Of a stretch of 64,000 nucleotides of DNA, positions 34,793 through 43,233 are shown one piece after another (positions within the stretch are counted from its first letter, which is position 1; every line of letters begins with the position of its first letter). Both the position numbers and the translations under genes were made by a program. The stretch is taken from contig CACYHE010000002.1 in NCBI GenBank assembly GCA_902774185.1, positions 1 through 64,000 on the forward strand, in the 5' to 3' direction. The notes under the pieces are model-generated. The model was not told where the DNA came from and did no database searches. It saw nothing but the letters and a program-made list of their open reading frames with translations. The DNA comes from an uncultured Bacteroidales bacterium. Lineage in GTDB: Bacteria > Bacteroidota > Bacteroidia > Bacteroidales > Paludibacteraceae.

Positions 34793-35807
34793 CGATGGGA
34801 CAGAAATCGTTGTCTAAATACTTGAAATAGCCGGCTTGACAGATCATCGCCGCATTATCGGTTGTGAACGAGAAAGGCGGAATGAAGACATCCCGGTTGT
34901 ATTTCTTTCCGTAATCGACAAAAGCTTGCCGTAAGGCACTATTGGCGCTCACACCGCCTGCTACAGCTACCTGACGTATCTTCAGATCATTAGCAGCTTT
35001 CTTCAATTTGCGCATCAGGATATCTACCACAGTTGCCTGCAAAGAGGCACACATGTCTTCCCGTAAGTTCGGTACGCGCTCTGCCAACTCGTCTATCGTC
35101 TCTACCCCATGCGCCTTGAGCATGTCGCGCAACGTGTAGAGGAACGAGGTCTTGAGACCCGAGAAAGAGTAGTCATACCCGGCGATATTGGGTTTGGCAA
35201 AAGGATACTTGGCAGGATCGCCAAGTTTGGCTAACTTATCGATCCATGGACCGCCCGGGTAAGGAAGACCTAACACCTTGGCACATTTGTCAAATGCTTC
35301 ACCGGCGGCATCATCAATAGTCTGACCGATAATCTCCATATTATTATACGCGCGCACAAGCACGATCTGACTGTTTCCACCGGATACCAGCAAGCAGAGG
35401 AAGGGGAAAGAAGGGTGTTTTAATCCCGTTCCGTCTTCCACAAAATGCGCTAACACATGTCCCTGCAAGTGGTTTACGTCAATCAAAGGCACGTTAAGCG
35501 CCAAAGCAAGCCCCTTGGCAAAAGAAGTTCCGACCAGCAATGAACCTAACAAACCGGGACCACGTGTAAAAGCGATCGCAGATATATCCTCTTTGGTGAC
35601 ACCGGCACGCTTGAGCGCCGTATCCACCACGGGTAAAATATTCTGCTGATGGGCACGGCTGGCTAACTCAGGAACCACTCCGCCGTACTCCTCGTGCACT
35701 TTTTGACTTGCGATCACATTACTGCGTAACACGCCATCCACGATGACCGCAGACGAAGTATCATCACAACTTGACTCTATTGCTAATATAACAACCGGTT
35801 TTTCCAT
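34761..35807 (-). CDS. tsaD: tRNA N6-adenosine threonylcarbamoyltransferase
   Basis: A 348-aa ASKHA-fold enzyme for t6A37 formation on ANN-decoding tRNAs. Seen: AIESSCDDTSSAVI at the N terminus, ELASRAHQQNILPVV, HLQGHVLAHF (metal-binding His pair), LVSGGNSQIV and AVAGGVSANSALR. Start ATG 35807 follows the tRNA-Ser terminator hairpin by 16 bases, so it may be read partly from that transcript. Its 3' end overlaps the exosortase start. Confidence 0.95.
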   Translation of the reverse strand: MEKPVVILAIESSCDDTSSAVIVDGVLRSNVIASQKVHEEYGGVVPELASRAHQQNILPVVDTALKRAGVTKEDISAIAFTRGPGLLGSLLVGTSFAKGLALALNVPLIDVNHLQGHVLAHFVEDGTGLKHPSFPFLCLLVSGGNSQIVLVRAYNNMEIIGQTIDDAAGEAFDKCAKVLGLPYPGGPWIDKLAKLGDPAKYPFAKPNIAGYDYSFSGLKTSFLYTLRDMLKAHGVETIDELAERVPNLREDMCASLQATVVDILMRKLKKAANDLKIRQVAVAGGVSANSALRQAFVDYGKKYNRDVFIPPFSFTTDNAAMICQAGYFKYLDNDFCPIDEVPFAKTTI

Positions 35808-35823
35808 CTCTTTTATACTTAAA

Positions 35824-35844
35824 CAGCCTGCCGGCGGCAGGCTG
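35824..35844 (-). terminator. Hairpin after tRNA-Ser
   Basis: CAGCCTGCCGGCGGCAGGCTG is an almost perfect palindrome directly downstream of tRNA-Ser on the minus strand. It has only a short T run after it, so it may act as a processing or weak termination signal before tsaD. Confidence 0.55.
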
Positions 35845-35862
35845 CTCTACAACTCTTTCTTG

Positions 35863-35951
35863 CGGAGAGTGAGGGATTCGAACCCCCGGTACGACGTAAT
35901 GCGTACACCGCATTTCGAGTGCGGCACTTTCGACCACTCAGTCAACTCTCC
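35863..35951 (-). tRNA. tRNA-Ser (anticodon CGA)
   Basis: Minus-strand cloverleaf: acceptor GGAGAGT / ACTCTCC, anticodon stem-loop CGCACTCGAAATGCG giving anticodon CGA (UCG codon), long variable arm GTGTACGCATTACGTCGTACC typical of class II Ser tRNAs, T arm GGGGGTTCGAATCCC, discriminator G. CCA not encoded. Confidence 0.92.
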
Positions 35952-35976
35952 TCGTACTTTTCGTCAAAAGCGGGTG

Positions 35977-36008
35977 CAAAGGTACTGCTTTTTTACGATA
36001 TATGCAAA
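35977..36008 (-). promoter_or_regulatory. Promoter of tRNA-Ser
   Basis: Minus strand: TTTGCATATAT (TTTGC at 36008-36004) and -7 element TACCTTTG (35984-35977). The -7 flank GCAGTACCTTTGCA is nearly identical to that of gcvP and tRNA-Gly. Confidence 0.72.
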
Positions 36009-36037
36009 TTTTTGGGCATTTTTTTTACAATTCACCC

Positions 36038-37015
36038 TTATTTTGCCTTAATTTTATCAAATCCGGAACCAAAAACTCCCCTCACATCGGCTATGGAGAC
36101 CAAGGCATCGGGATCTATATCATGGATCAATTTGAACACTAACGAACTCTCGGGTTTGCGAACAAGCACAGAAATGACCTTCATCGGTTTTTGGGAGTAC
36201 CAACCCGTTCCATCCAGTACCGTCACACCTCTGTTTACCGTTGTGTTGATCGCCGTCGCTATCTCCGCATATTTCGCCGAATAAATCAAAAAATGCACGG
36301 AGCGATGTAAGCGGGACATGATCCAATCGACAGCGATCGTATAAGCAAAAGTCATCGTGACACCATAGAGTACCCGCTTGATTTGCAGGTAAGTATGATT
36401 AGTTCCTTCTTGCTGCATGGAAGCCGGTAACGGCAGGAAGAAAGCGGAAGCGATGATGAGAATATCGCAGAGCAACATAATGTTACCCAAGGATATATTG
36501 CGGTAATGATTGACAATCATTGCCACGATATCCGTACCGCCGGAAGAACCGTTAGCTGCCAGCACGCAACCTAAACTGAGTCCGAATACGAAACCGCCGA
36601 TGATTGCTCCGACCCATGGATCAGAGATGATGGGTTCCGGTAAGATAGGAATAACACGGTACCAGAAGGTGATAGCAGCTACCCCGACCATCGTGCGGAT
36701 ACAGAATCTCCAACCTACCGTCAATCCGGCAATCAATAATAGTATCGCATTGAAAACAAAGGTCGTTAACCATACAGGAATCGCGCCTCCGTACTCAGGG
36801 AAGACAGACGGCAAAAGTCCTCCTGTCAGATAATAGATAGCGGAACATATACCGGTTAATCCGCCTCCGACGAAAGCATGTGGCAGCAATACCCAGTTAA
36901 CCATCAGCGCCATCGGAGCGATACCGATGACGATGATGATATACTCAAAAAACGTACGGGCACGCGACGTGTGCGGCGCATTATGAGGATTAACAAATTG
37001 ACTGTATCTTAGCAT
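36038..37015 (-). CDS. YitT family (DUF161/DUF2179) membrane protein
   Basis: A 325-aa protein. The ATG at 37015 (MLRYSQFVN) sits two bases after the gcvP stop; the longer frame would overlap gcvP, so I reject it. Five or six membrane segments with MALMVNWVLLPHAFVGGGLTG, LGCVLAANGSSGGTDIVAMIVNHY; then the soluble C-terminal DUF2179 domain (NTTVNRGVTVLDGTGWYSQKPMKVISVLVRKPE) that resembles a small-ligand binding module. Function of the family is unknown. It is the last gene of the gcvP transcript. Confidence 0.85.
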   Translation of the reverse strand: MLRYSQFVNPHNAPHTSRARTFFEYIIIVIGIAPMALMVNWVLLPHAFVGGGLTGICSAIYYLTGGLLPSVFPEYGGAIPVWLTTFVFNAILLLIAGLTVGWRFCIRTMVGVAAITFWYRVIPILPEPIISDPWVGAIIGGFVFGLSLGCVLAANGSSGGTDIVAMIVNHYRNISLGNIMLLCDILIIASAFFLPLPASMQQEGTNHTYLQIKRVLYGVTMTFAYTIAVDWIMSRLHRSVHFLIYSAKYAEIATAINTTVNRGVTVLDGTGWYSQKPMKVISVLVRKPESSLVFKLIHDIDPDALVSIADVRGVFGSGFDKIKAK

Positions 37016-37016
37016 A

Positions 37017-39833
37017 TCAAAATCTTGCGACAAGATTCCTGTCTCCGAAACCGTTATCGACACGGGCTACCGGACACCAGAACTTCGTCTGTGCGACCCA
37101 TTCGGTCGGATATGCGGCTTGTTGACGCGAATAGGGATGACTCCACTCATCTGCTACCACTTCGTATTCGGGGTGAGGCGCATTAACCAACACATTATCA
37201 GTTTTATCTGCTTTTCCTGACTCGATATCGGCTATCTCCTGACGAATCTGCAGCAACACGTCGCAGAAACGATTGATTTCTTCTAAGGACTCGCTCTCCG
37301 TAGGCTCAACCATCAGCGTTCCGTGAACCGGGAACGACAATGTCGGAGCATGGTAGCCGTAATCCATCAGACGTTTGGCGATATCGGCTTCCGTGATACC
37401 GATGGTGTGGAACTGACGGCAATCAAGGATTAACTCATGTCCCACTCTACCCGTTGCGCCGGTATAGACGATGCCGTAAGCATCCTTTAGACGCGAAGCC
37501 ATGTAGTTGGCACTCAGGATAGCGGCAGCTGTAGCGTGACGCAGTCCTTCCGCGCCCATCATAGCGATATACCCCCAAGAGATAAGCGACATGTTCGCGT
37601 TGCCGTAGAGCGCAGCCGATACACGGTTCTTATCTTCCGTCGGCAGACAATCCGCCAAAGCCTTCGTACAACAAACGGCACCGGCACCGGGACCGCCTCC
37701 TCCGTGAGGAGAAGCGAACGACTTATGCAGGTTGAGGTGACATACATCGGCACCGATATAAGCCGGATTGGTCCAACCAATCTGTGCGTTCATGTTCGCT
37801 CCGTCCATATAGACGAGTCCGCCGTTCTCATGCACAGCTGCTATCATCGCACGTATCGCCTGCTCGAAGATACCATGCGTCGAAGGATACGTGATCATAC
37901 AACCGGCGAGTACCTCTTTATTCTCTTCCGCTTTCGCTTTCCAGTCAGCCAGATCGGTATTACCCTGTTCATCACACTTGACCACACAAGGTACGAAACC
38001 GGCTTGTACACAAGACGCAGGGTTGGTACCATGCGCGGACGCAGGGATGAGCAGCACTTTGCGTTGGCTTTGGTTGTGACGTTGGAGGTATTCACGAATA
38101 ACCACCAGACCGGTATACTCACCCGCCGCACCCGATGTCGGTTGTAACGTGCAGGCATCGAAACCGGTGATGGCGCATAACTGGTCTTGTAGTTCCGCCA
38201 TAATATCATTGTAACCGGGTGTCTGATCTTCGGGAGCCAAGGGGTGAACATTCATCGCCCCGCTCATCGTGATGGGGATCATCGCAGCGGCAGGGTTCAG
38301 TTTCATTGTGCAACTACCCAAGGGAATCATCGAGGTTGCTAAAGAGATATCTTTGCGGTCGAGGCGTTTCAGATAACGCATCATCTCGGTCTCCGTGCGG
38401 TATTTTTTGAATACCTCGGCTTGCAGAAAATCGACCTCACGCACCCTACTCTCATCGATTGCCCAAAGGTTTTCAAAAGCCTCTTCGCTCTCTTCGTACT
38501 GCGGCATGTTGCCACTCGCTTCGGCGAACAACTCAATGAGGTCGTTCATATCATCGAGACCTACCGTTTCATCAATGGACAAGCCGATCCATCCTTCCTG
38601 ATCGTAGTAAAGGTTGATACCCATCTCCTCGGCGAGTTCCTTTAATCCATTCATCCATTCATCATTCATCCGAATTTTGAGTGTATCGAAAAATTCCGCA
38701 TTCTCCTGCTCGTAACCGTAAGCTTGCAGCATCTCGCTCAAGTAAACGGCTTTGCTGTGGATTCCTTCGGCGATCTGACGAATACCTTCGGCACCGTGAT
38801 ACACACCGTACATACCGGCCATCATAGCGGACAAAGCTTCGGCGGTACAGATATTCGATGTCGCCCGTTCGCGCTTAATATGTTGCTCACGTGTCTGCAG
38901 CGCCAAACGGTACGCAGGGTGCTCGTATTTATCTTTACTCAAACCGATGATACGTCCCGGCATCTCGCGTTTGAACTCATCCCGTGTCGCCATGTAACCG
39001 GCTGTCGGACCACCGAAGCCCATCGGCAAACCGAAACGTTGCGCCGTACCGCATACGATATCGGCATCTAATGGTTTGAGCAAAGCCAATGCCATCAGGT
39101 CCGCTACCACCGTCACTTTCATTCCTGCAGAATGACAGTCCTCAATGAACGCCTCATAGTCCTCTATCGCTCCGTCGCTGTTCGGCCACTGAACCAAGGC
39201 ACCGAAAAATTCTTCATTAGGCTCAAAATCTGCATAACTGCCGGTTACGATCTCTATATCCTGACCCGCTGCACGGGTACGGAGAACCGATAAGGTGTTC
39301 GGCCAGACTTTCTCATCTACAAACACCTTCCTTATGTTCGCCTTCACCTGTTCGCGACTGCGCAGATTACGCATCATCGTAACCGATTCAGCTGCAGCTG
39401 TAGCCTCGTCCAACAAGGAGCAGTTAGCCAAGGGCTGTCCCGTCAGGTCGCTGATCATCGTCTGAAAGACGAAAAGCGCCTCCAAACGGCCTTGACTCAC
39501 TTCTGCTTGGTACGGCGTGTAACTCGTGTACCAAACGGGGTTCTCTAACATGTTTCTGCGAATCACAGCCGGAGTGATAGCACCGTACCAACCGCGCCCG
39601 ATATAGGAGCGGGCAAATGTGTTATTCTCTGACAATGATGCCTCCGCCTCATTCAAAAACTCCTGCTCGGTCACGGCTTCCGCCAACTCGATAGGTTCCG
39701 GTAAGAGAATATCGGCGGGCATGGTCTCCTTCACCAGCGCCTCCATGGACTCCGCTCCGATAGCTTCTAACATCTTTTTCTCGTCCTCGGGAGTCAGCCC
39801 GATATGCCTCGACTCAAAGTAATTTACATGCAT
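37017..39833 (-). CDS. gcvP: Glycine dehydrogenase (decarboxylating), P protein
   Basis: A 938-aa PLP enzyme of the glycine cleavage system. Start ATG 39833 (MHVNYFESRHIGLTPED), because the ten codons upstream overlap the promoter leader. PLP lysine is K704 in NLHKSFASPHGGGGPG. Both half-domains of the single-chain P protein are present (GGPTAGYMATRDEFKREMPGRI; MIPLGSCTMKLNPAAAM). An ATTCATC-type heptamer stretch at about 38645-38672 encodes RMNDEWMNG in a variable loop. Genes for the T, H and L proteins are not in the window. Expressed from a palindrome-type promoter. Confidence 0.95.
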   Translation of the reverse strand: MHVNYFESRHIGLTPEDEKKMLEAIGAESMEALVKETMPADILLPEPIELAEAVTEQEFLNEAEASLSENNTFARSYIGRGWYGAITPAVIRRNMLENPVWYTSYTPYQAEVSQGRLEALFVFQTMISDLTGQPLANCSLLDEATAAAESVTMMRNLRSREQVKANIRKVFVDEKVWPNTLSVLRTRAAGQDIEIVTGSYADFEPNEEFFGALVQWPNSDGAIEDYEAFIEDCHSAGMKVTVVADLMALALLKPLDADIVCGTAQRFGLPMGFGGPTAGYMATRDEFKREMPGRIIGLSKDKYEHPAYRLALQTREQHIKRERATSNICTAEALSAMMAGMYGVYHGAEGIRQIAEGIHSKAVYLSEMLQAYGYEQENAEFFDTLKIRMNDEWMNGLKELAEEMGINLYYDQEGWIGLSIDETVGLDDMNDLIELFAEASGNMPQYEESEEAFENLWAIDESRVREVDFLQAEVFKKYRTETEMMRYLKRLDRKDISLATSMIPLGSCTMKLNPAAAMIPITMSGAMNVHPLAPEDQTPGYNDIMAELQDQLCAITGFDACTLQPTSGAAGEYTGLVVIREYLQRHNQSQRKVLLIPASAHGTNPASCVQAGFVPCVVKCDEQGNTDLADWKAKAEENKEVLAGCMITYPSTHGIFEQAIRAMIAAVHENGGLVYMDGANMNAQIGWTNPAYIGADVCHLNLHKSFASPHGGGGPGAGAVCCTKALADCLPTEDKNRVSAALYGNANMSLISWGYIAMMGAEGLRHATAAAILSANYMASRLKDAYGIVYTGATGRVGHELILDCRQFHTIGITEADIAKRLMDYGYHAPTLSFPVHGTLMVEPTESESLEEINRFCDVLLQIRQEIADIESGKADKTDNVLVNAPHPEYEVVADEWSHPYSRQQAAYPTEWVAQTKFWCPVARVDNGFGDRNLVARF

Positions 39834-39860
39834 AATCCGATTCGTATTTAAAATTTGCTG

Positions 39861-39903
39861 CAAAGGTACTGCTTTTTTTGCATATATGCAAGCACGCGCG
39901 TAC
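39861..39903 (-). promoter_or_regulatory. Promoter of gcvP with GTACGCGCGTGC palindrome
   Basis: Minus strand: GTACGCGCGTGC (39903-39892), then TTGCATATATGC as -33 region, then -7 element TACCTTTG (39868-39861). The palindrome differs by one base from that of gmd. Confidence 0.75.
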
Positions 39904-39977
39904 TTTTTTTAAATTATTTTTGATTTTGTTGTTTGATTTTATGTGGTTTATAATTTTTCAGCTTTATGGGTACGGTA

Positions 39978-40023
39978 TCAAATCACACAATAATCACGCA
40001 ATAATCGCCCTATAATCACCCAA
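39978..40023. repeat. AATAATCACNC repeats
   Basis: Degenerate tandem repeats of AATCACACAATA type in the spacer between the small membrane-protein ORFs and gcvP. The 39904-40099 spacer holds no gene that I can support. Confidence 0.5.
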
Positions 40024-40099
40024 TACGCATACTGTGCAAGCCTTGAATTTACAGGGATTGCATAGGTATCGATGGTTGAGTTCGATATGCCGTATGAAC

Positions 40100-40390
40100 T
40101 TAGACAAAATGCATAATGACCATCCATAAGGCCAACGTGTCCATAGATACCACTACACCGGCGATCGCTAGTCCTCTTGGTCGCAAATGAACACCGAAGT
40201 AAGAAAATATCCAACCAATAACCCACAATACTTTCCCCATTGTTGGCGTCCAAAACAAGACTAATGCCAACAAAGCGTGAATAAAAGCGACTATTCCGAT
40301 CCAACTGATTGTTTTTGGAGTTTCGGATGGTGAGACTTCTTTAAAATTACGATTAATTATCCATCTTAATAATTGTACAAACTGTGGCAA
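40100..40390 (-). CDS. Small membrane protein, unknown (third of three)
   Basis: A 96-aa ORF with about three hydrophobic segments (ISWIGIVAFIHALLALVLF; VLWVIGWIFSYFGV; IAGVVVSMDTLALWMVIM). It overlaps the preceding ORF by 38 bases. Not recognised. Base composition is more AT-rich than most neighbours. It could be real, or one of three fragments of a decayed gene. Confidence 0.45.
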   Translation of the reverse strand: MPQFVQLLRWIINRNFKEVSPSETPKTISWIGIVAFIHALLALVLFWTPTMGKVLWVIGWIFSYFGVHLRPRGLAIAGVVVSMDTLALWMVIMHFV

Positions 40391-40574
40391 TTATCAAGGA
40401 CAAATAAAATAGTAACTTTTTCAACGTGATCCCGGGATAGTATATGGGTAATTGTACGGCAGAGTGGTAATATTCCAATAAGCTATAGCCTGTAATAGAC
40501 ACGAAGAACAGGACTGCTGCAACTAATTGCATGAGCAACGATATTACAACAAGAACCTTTGTTGAGGTATTCAT
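40353..40574 (-). CDS. Small membrane protein, unknown (second of three)
   Basis: A 73-aa ORF from the ATG at 40574 (MNTSTKVLVVISLLMQ), 11 bases after the first ORF. Two hydrophobic segments separated by a Tyr-rich loop (EYYHSAVQLPIYYPG). Loosely similar in layout to small DUF2975-like membrane proteins, but not enough to assign. The upstream in-frame extension overlaps the first ORF and is not used. Confidence 0.45.
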   Translation of the reverse strand: MNTSTKVLVVISLLMQLVAAVLFFVSITGYSLLEYYHSAVQLPIYYPGITLKKLLFYLSLIIATVCTIIKMDN

Positions 40575-40585
40575 AGGATATGCCT

Positions 40586-40891
40586 TTATTCTTTGCTTGC
40601 AGCTTTCGCTTTTCGAATTAACTGGAAATAGGTATATATGCAAGCGATATCACCTATTGCGCACGGCCATATGAGGATTTTGCGTAAGGTTAGTGCCTCT
40701 TTGAAACTGTCACCGGACATAGCAGAGAAGATTTGATAGATGTCGTTGGTGTAATAGTCCCAAAGACTGATCGTATCTGAGCCGATACCGCCAATTGGAC
40801 AAAACAGGACGTAAATTGTCGCGCCTACAAGGAGTCCGAAAATGATGTCTAAAACGTAGATTGCTTTAGCATACTTGTTCTTTTCTTTCAT
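40586..40891 (-). CDS. Small membrane protein, unknown (first of three)
   Basis: A 101-aa ORF (MKEKNKYAKAIYVLDII) with hydrophobic segments at about 11-33 and 72-92, ending in a Lys/Ala-rich tail. Not recognised. First of three tightly packed minus-strand ORFs, transcribed away from the palindromic element at 40956-41087. No clear TAnnTTTG promoter is visible in front of it. Confidence 0.5.
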   Translation of the reverse strand: MKEKNKYAKAIYVLDIIFGLLVGATIYVLFCPIGGIGSDTISLWDYYTNDIYQIFSAMSGDSFKEALTLRKILIWPCAIGDIACIYTYFQLIRKAKAASKE

Positions 40892-40955
40892 ATGATTATT
40901 GTTTTAAAAGTTGATAATAACTAAAACAAAAGCGTGAACTTTTCGTTCGCTTCAT

Positions 40956-41087
40956 TTGATTGTTTGAGGTTCTGGACTACCTTATCTATTCAAATTTACG
41001 CACGGAAAACTCACGCTGATACGTGAGCGTGCATAAACCATACTTGAATAGATAATTGTCGAAAGTGTCCAGTTTTCAAACAATCAA
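40956..41087. other. 132-nt long imperfect palindrome (structured element)
   Basis: Nested complementary arms: TTGATTGTTTGA (40956-40967) with TCAAACAATCAA (41076-41087); CTGGAC (40972-40977) with GTCCAG (41067-41072); TTATCTATTCAA (40982-40993) with TTGAATAGATAA (41044-41055); TTTACGCACG (40995-41004) with CGTGCATAAA (41028-41037); CTCACG (41010-41015) with CGTGAG (41022-41027) around a 6-nt loop. Either strand would fold into one long rod with internal bulges. It could be a structured RNA, a non-autonomous mobile element, or a 5' leader of the minus-strand ORFs. It has no coding potential. Confidence 0.75.
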
Positions 41088-41111
41088 GTTTTGGCTTATT
41101 ACGCTAGGTTT

Positions 41112-41131
41112 GGCGCTCGTTTGCGCCTTTT
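41112..41131 (+). terminator. Small terminator-like hairpin
   Basis: GGCGC (41112-41116) pairs with GCGCC (41123-41127) and is followed by TTTT. It lies 24 bases after the long palindrome on the plus strand and could end a plus-strand transcript containing it. Confidence 0.45.
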
Positions 41132-41249
41132 AATATGTCTTCCTTTTTAACGTCAGGAAGCGACGAGGGTGTAAAAAAAACCTTTTCGCCTGCAAAATTA
41201 CAACAATTTTTTGGAATATGCAAATTTTTGGAGAGAAAATCATAAAAAA

Positions 41250-41292
41250 GTACGCGCGCGCTTGCACATATCAAAAAAAAATCGTATCTTTG
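41250..41292 (+). promoter_or_regulatory. Promoter of the outer-membrane protein gene, with CG-rich palindrome
   Basis: GTACGCGCGCGC (41250-41261), then TTGCACATATC as -33 region and TATCTTTG (41285-41292) as -7. The bases after the -7 box (GCAGCCGATTTG) are identical to those after the pheT promoter. Confidence 0.75.
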
Positions 41293-41340
41293 CAGCCGAT
41301 TTGGAAAAATGAGTAGTAACAATATTAATTTTCTACAACA

Positions 41341-41916
41341 ATGAAAAAGATTTTTACATTTATCGCAGTAGCCGTAATGGCCATCTCGACGGCTAGTGCA
41401 CAACACGAGATCGGTGTTGTATTCGGTGGATTGGACGGTTTAAGTTACAAGTATTGGTTCACAGGTCATGTAGCTCTTCAAGCTGACTTGGCAGTAGGTT
41501 TGACACAAGGTGCTGTCAGTGGTGGCAGTATGGGTCTTTGGGATTTTACCGCAAACCCGAACGTTGCTTATCACTGGGATATGCCGGCTAATGGTCTGAA
41601 GGTTTATGCTGGTGGTGGTTTAAACCTCGGTATGGTTAGTGTTTTCTCTATTGGCGGCGGTTATGGCGGCTATAGTGGCTACGGTTACTATGGCGCTCCG
41701 CGTCGTGCCAAAGGCTACGGTTACGGAGGTGGTGGTTCAAACGTTGCCGGTAAGTTCGGAGCCAACGGTATTGTTGGTGTCAGCTACAATTTTGGCAACG
41801 TACCATTGGCTATCGCAGCTGACTTCCGTCCGGGTTACGGTCTGATGTTCGTAGAAGGCGCCACCGCCAGCTACTTCGACTGGAAAATCGCAGCATCTGT
41901 TCGTTACTGCTTCTAA
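41341..41916 (+). CDS. Small beta-barrel outer-membrane protein
   Basis: A 191-aa exported protein with signal peptide (MKKIFTFIAVAVMAIS, cut after ASA) and alternating amphipathic strands ending in Phe (KIAASVRYCF), as in OmpA/OmpW-like eight-strand barrels. Between residues about 100 and 140 lies a Gly/Tyr-rich loop (GGYGGYSGYGYYG, then KGYGYGGGGS), probably surface exposed, similar in style to the kinase tail at 21.4 kb. It has its own palindrome-type promoter and lies three bases before waaA. Function unknown. Confidence 0.7.
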   Translation: MKKIFTFIAVAVMAISTASAQHEIGVVFGGLDGLSYKYWFTGHVALQADLAVGLTQGAVSGGSMGLWDFTANPNVAYHWDMPANGLKVYAGGGLNLGMVSVFSIGGGYGGYSGYGYYGAPRRAKGYGYGGGGSNVAGKFGANGIVGVSYNFGNVPLAIAADFRPGYGLMFVEGATASYFDWKIAASVRYCF

Positions 41917-41919
41917 TAC

Positions 41920-43233
41920 GTGCTGATCTATTTTCTGATCTTACGTTTAGCAGCGCTATTCGGACATCGCAAAGCGCGGCAGCTTGTCTCCGGACAGGCT
42001 GCTACGCTGCGTTTGTTAGCGGAGCGTAAGGACCTAAAGGGCGCCATCTGGTTCCATGCAGCCTCGGTTGGTGAGTTCGAGCAGGCAAGGCCGATTATTG
42101 AGAAATTAGTCGAAAGACAAAAGACCGCTGCGCTCAAAGAGAAAAGACCGATTGTGGTGACTTTCTTCAGTCCGTCGGGTTATGAGGCTCGCAAGAAATA
42201 TGAACAGGCGGACGGAATCTATTACCTACCCTTCGCCACGCGTCGTAATGCCAAGCAGTTCATCGAAATGCTGCAACCGGAGATGGCGATATTCGTGAAG
42301 TATGAGTTCTGGCCGGCATATATCCGTGCGCTCAAACAATACAATATCCCCACCTATAGCATATGTTCTATCTTCCGTCCGAAACAGTATTTCTTCCGAT
42401 GGTGGGGCAAAGGACAACTGAAAGTACTGCGTGCTTTCACCCATCTGTACGTGCAAGATGAGGAGTCTCGTCAGCTGTTAGCAGCACACGATGTGCCAAA
42501 CGCCACCGTTTGCGGAGACACGCGATTTGACAGAATGATGGCGGTGAGAGCACAGACCGCTTCGCTGACAGAGCACAGCGCACAGAGCACAGATCGGTTG
42601 AAACCGATTCGGCAGTTTGTGGAAGGATGTGAGCAAGTGATCGTGGCAGGCAGTACATGGCCGAAAGATGAGGAATTGCTGGAGCAGTATTTGAGCACAG
42701 ACCGCTGCGCTGACAGAGCACAGAACACAGACCAAGTTACCAAACTCGTTCTCGTGCCGCATGAGATAGATGAGGAGCATCTGCATTTTATCTTCAACCT
42801 GTTCAAGGGACGGTTTGTGAGATATTCGGATGTGAGCACAGAGCACAGAGCACAGAACACAGACATCAGTATTCAGAATATTCTGAGACATGCGGATGTA
42901 TTATTAATCGACACGATGGGTCTGCTATCGTCCATCTATCCGTTCGGACAAGTAGCATATATCGGCGGTGGGTTCGGCGTCGGTATTCATAACACAATAG
43001 AAGCGGCAGCGTACGGCATGCCGGTGATCTTCGGACCGAACTATGACCATTTCCGTGAAGCCAAAGGGCTGATAGATGCCGGAGCAGCACGGAGTATTAA
43101 GAACTATAGCGAGTTGGAGGCGGCGCTTGATACCGCACTCGAGAATCACGAGCTTATCGGACAGAAAGCAGCAGAATATGTGCAGAGCGAGCTCGGAGCA
43201 ACAGATAAAATTTTTGGCAAAATTTTTAGTTGA
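41920..43233 (+). CDS. waaA: Kdo transferase (3-deoxy-D-manno-octulosonic acid transferase)
   Basis: A 437-aa GT30 enzyme that attaches Kdo to lipid IV-A. It starts with GTG at 41920. Seen: WFHAASVGEFEQARPII, FFSPSGYEARKK, KYEFWPAYI, VAGSTWPKDEELL and GFGVGIHNTIEAAAYGMPVIFGPNY. Three heptamer-derived insertions lie in or near variable loops: 42548-42592 (TASLTEHSAQSTD), 42693-42732 (STDRCADRAQNTD) and 42834-42864 (STEHRAQNTD). The stop codon is part of a GTTGAAA array. All core motifs are intact, so the enzyme should be active. Confidence 0.92.
   Translation: MLIYFLILRLAALFGHRKARQLVSGQAATLRLLAERKDLKGAIWFHAASVGEFEQARPIIEKLVERQKTAALKEKRPIVVTFFSPSGYEARKKYEQADGIYYLPFATRRNAKQFIEMLQPEMAIFVKYEFWPAYIRALKQYNIPTYSICSIFRPKQYFFRWWGKGQLKVLRAFTHLYVQDEESRQLLAAHDVPNATVCGDTRFDRMMAVRAQTASLTEHSAQSTDRLKPIRQFVEGCEQVIVAGSTWPKDEELLEQYLSTDRCADRAQNTDQVTKLVLVPHEIDEEHLHFIFNLFKGRFVRYSDVSTEHRAQNTDISIQNILRHADVLLIDTMGLLSSIYPFGQVAYIGGGFGVGIHNTIEAAAYGMPVIFGPNYDHFREAKGLIDAGAARSIKNYSELEAALDTALENHELIGQKAAEYVQSELGATDKIFGKIFS
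42548..42592 (+). repeat. GAGCACA-family insert 1 in waaA
   Basis: Degenerate GAGCACA/GCGCACA/GAGCACA units interleaved with CAGACCGCTTCGCTGA, encoding a Ser/Thr/Gln-rich loop. Confidence 0.7.
42693..42732 (+). repeat. GAGCACA-family insert 2 in waaA
   Basis: GAGCACA, CAGACCGCTGCGCTGA, GAGCACA, GAACACA in series; it repeats the composition of insert 1, including the CAGACCGCTNCGCTGACAG segment. Confidence 0.7.
42834..42864 (+). repeat. GAGCACA-family insert 3 in waaA
   Basis: Four tandem heptamers (GAGCACA three times, GAACACA once), encoding STEHRAQNTD before the conserved ILRHADVLLIDT segment. Confidence 0.75.

Noticed and set aside
39978..40304. 108-codon minus-strand frame near the small membrane proteins
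   Set aside because: It overlaps the 40100-40390 ORF in another frame and looks compositionally random, with many Ser/Tyr/Arg and no clear membrane segments.
40956..41087. Integron attC site
   Set aside because: The size and palindrome fit loosely, but I see no RYYYAAC/GTTRRRY core sites and no integrase gene.
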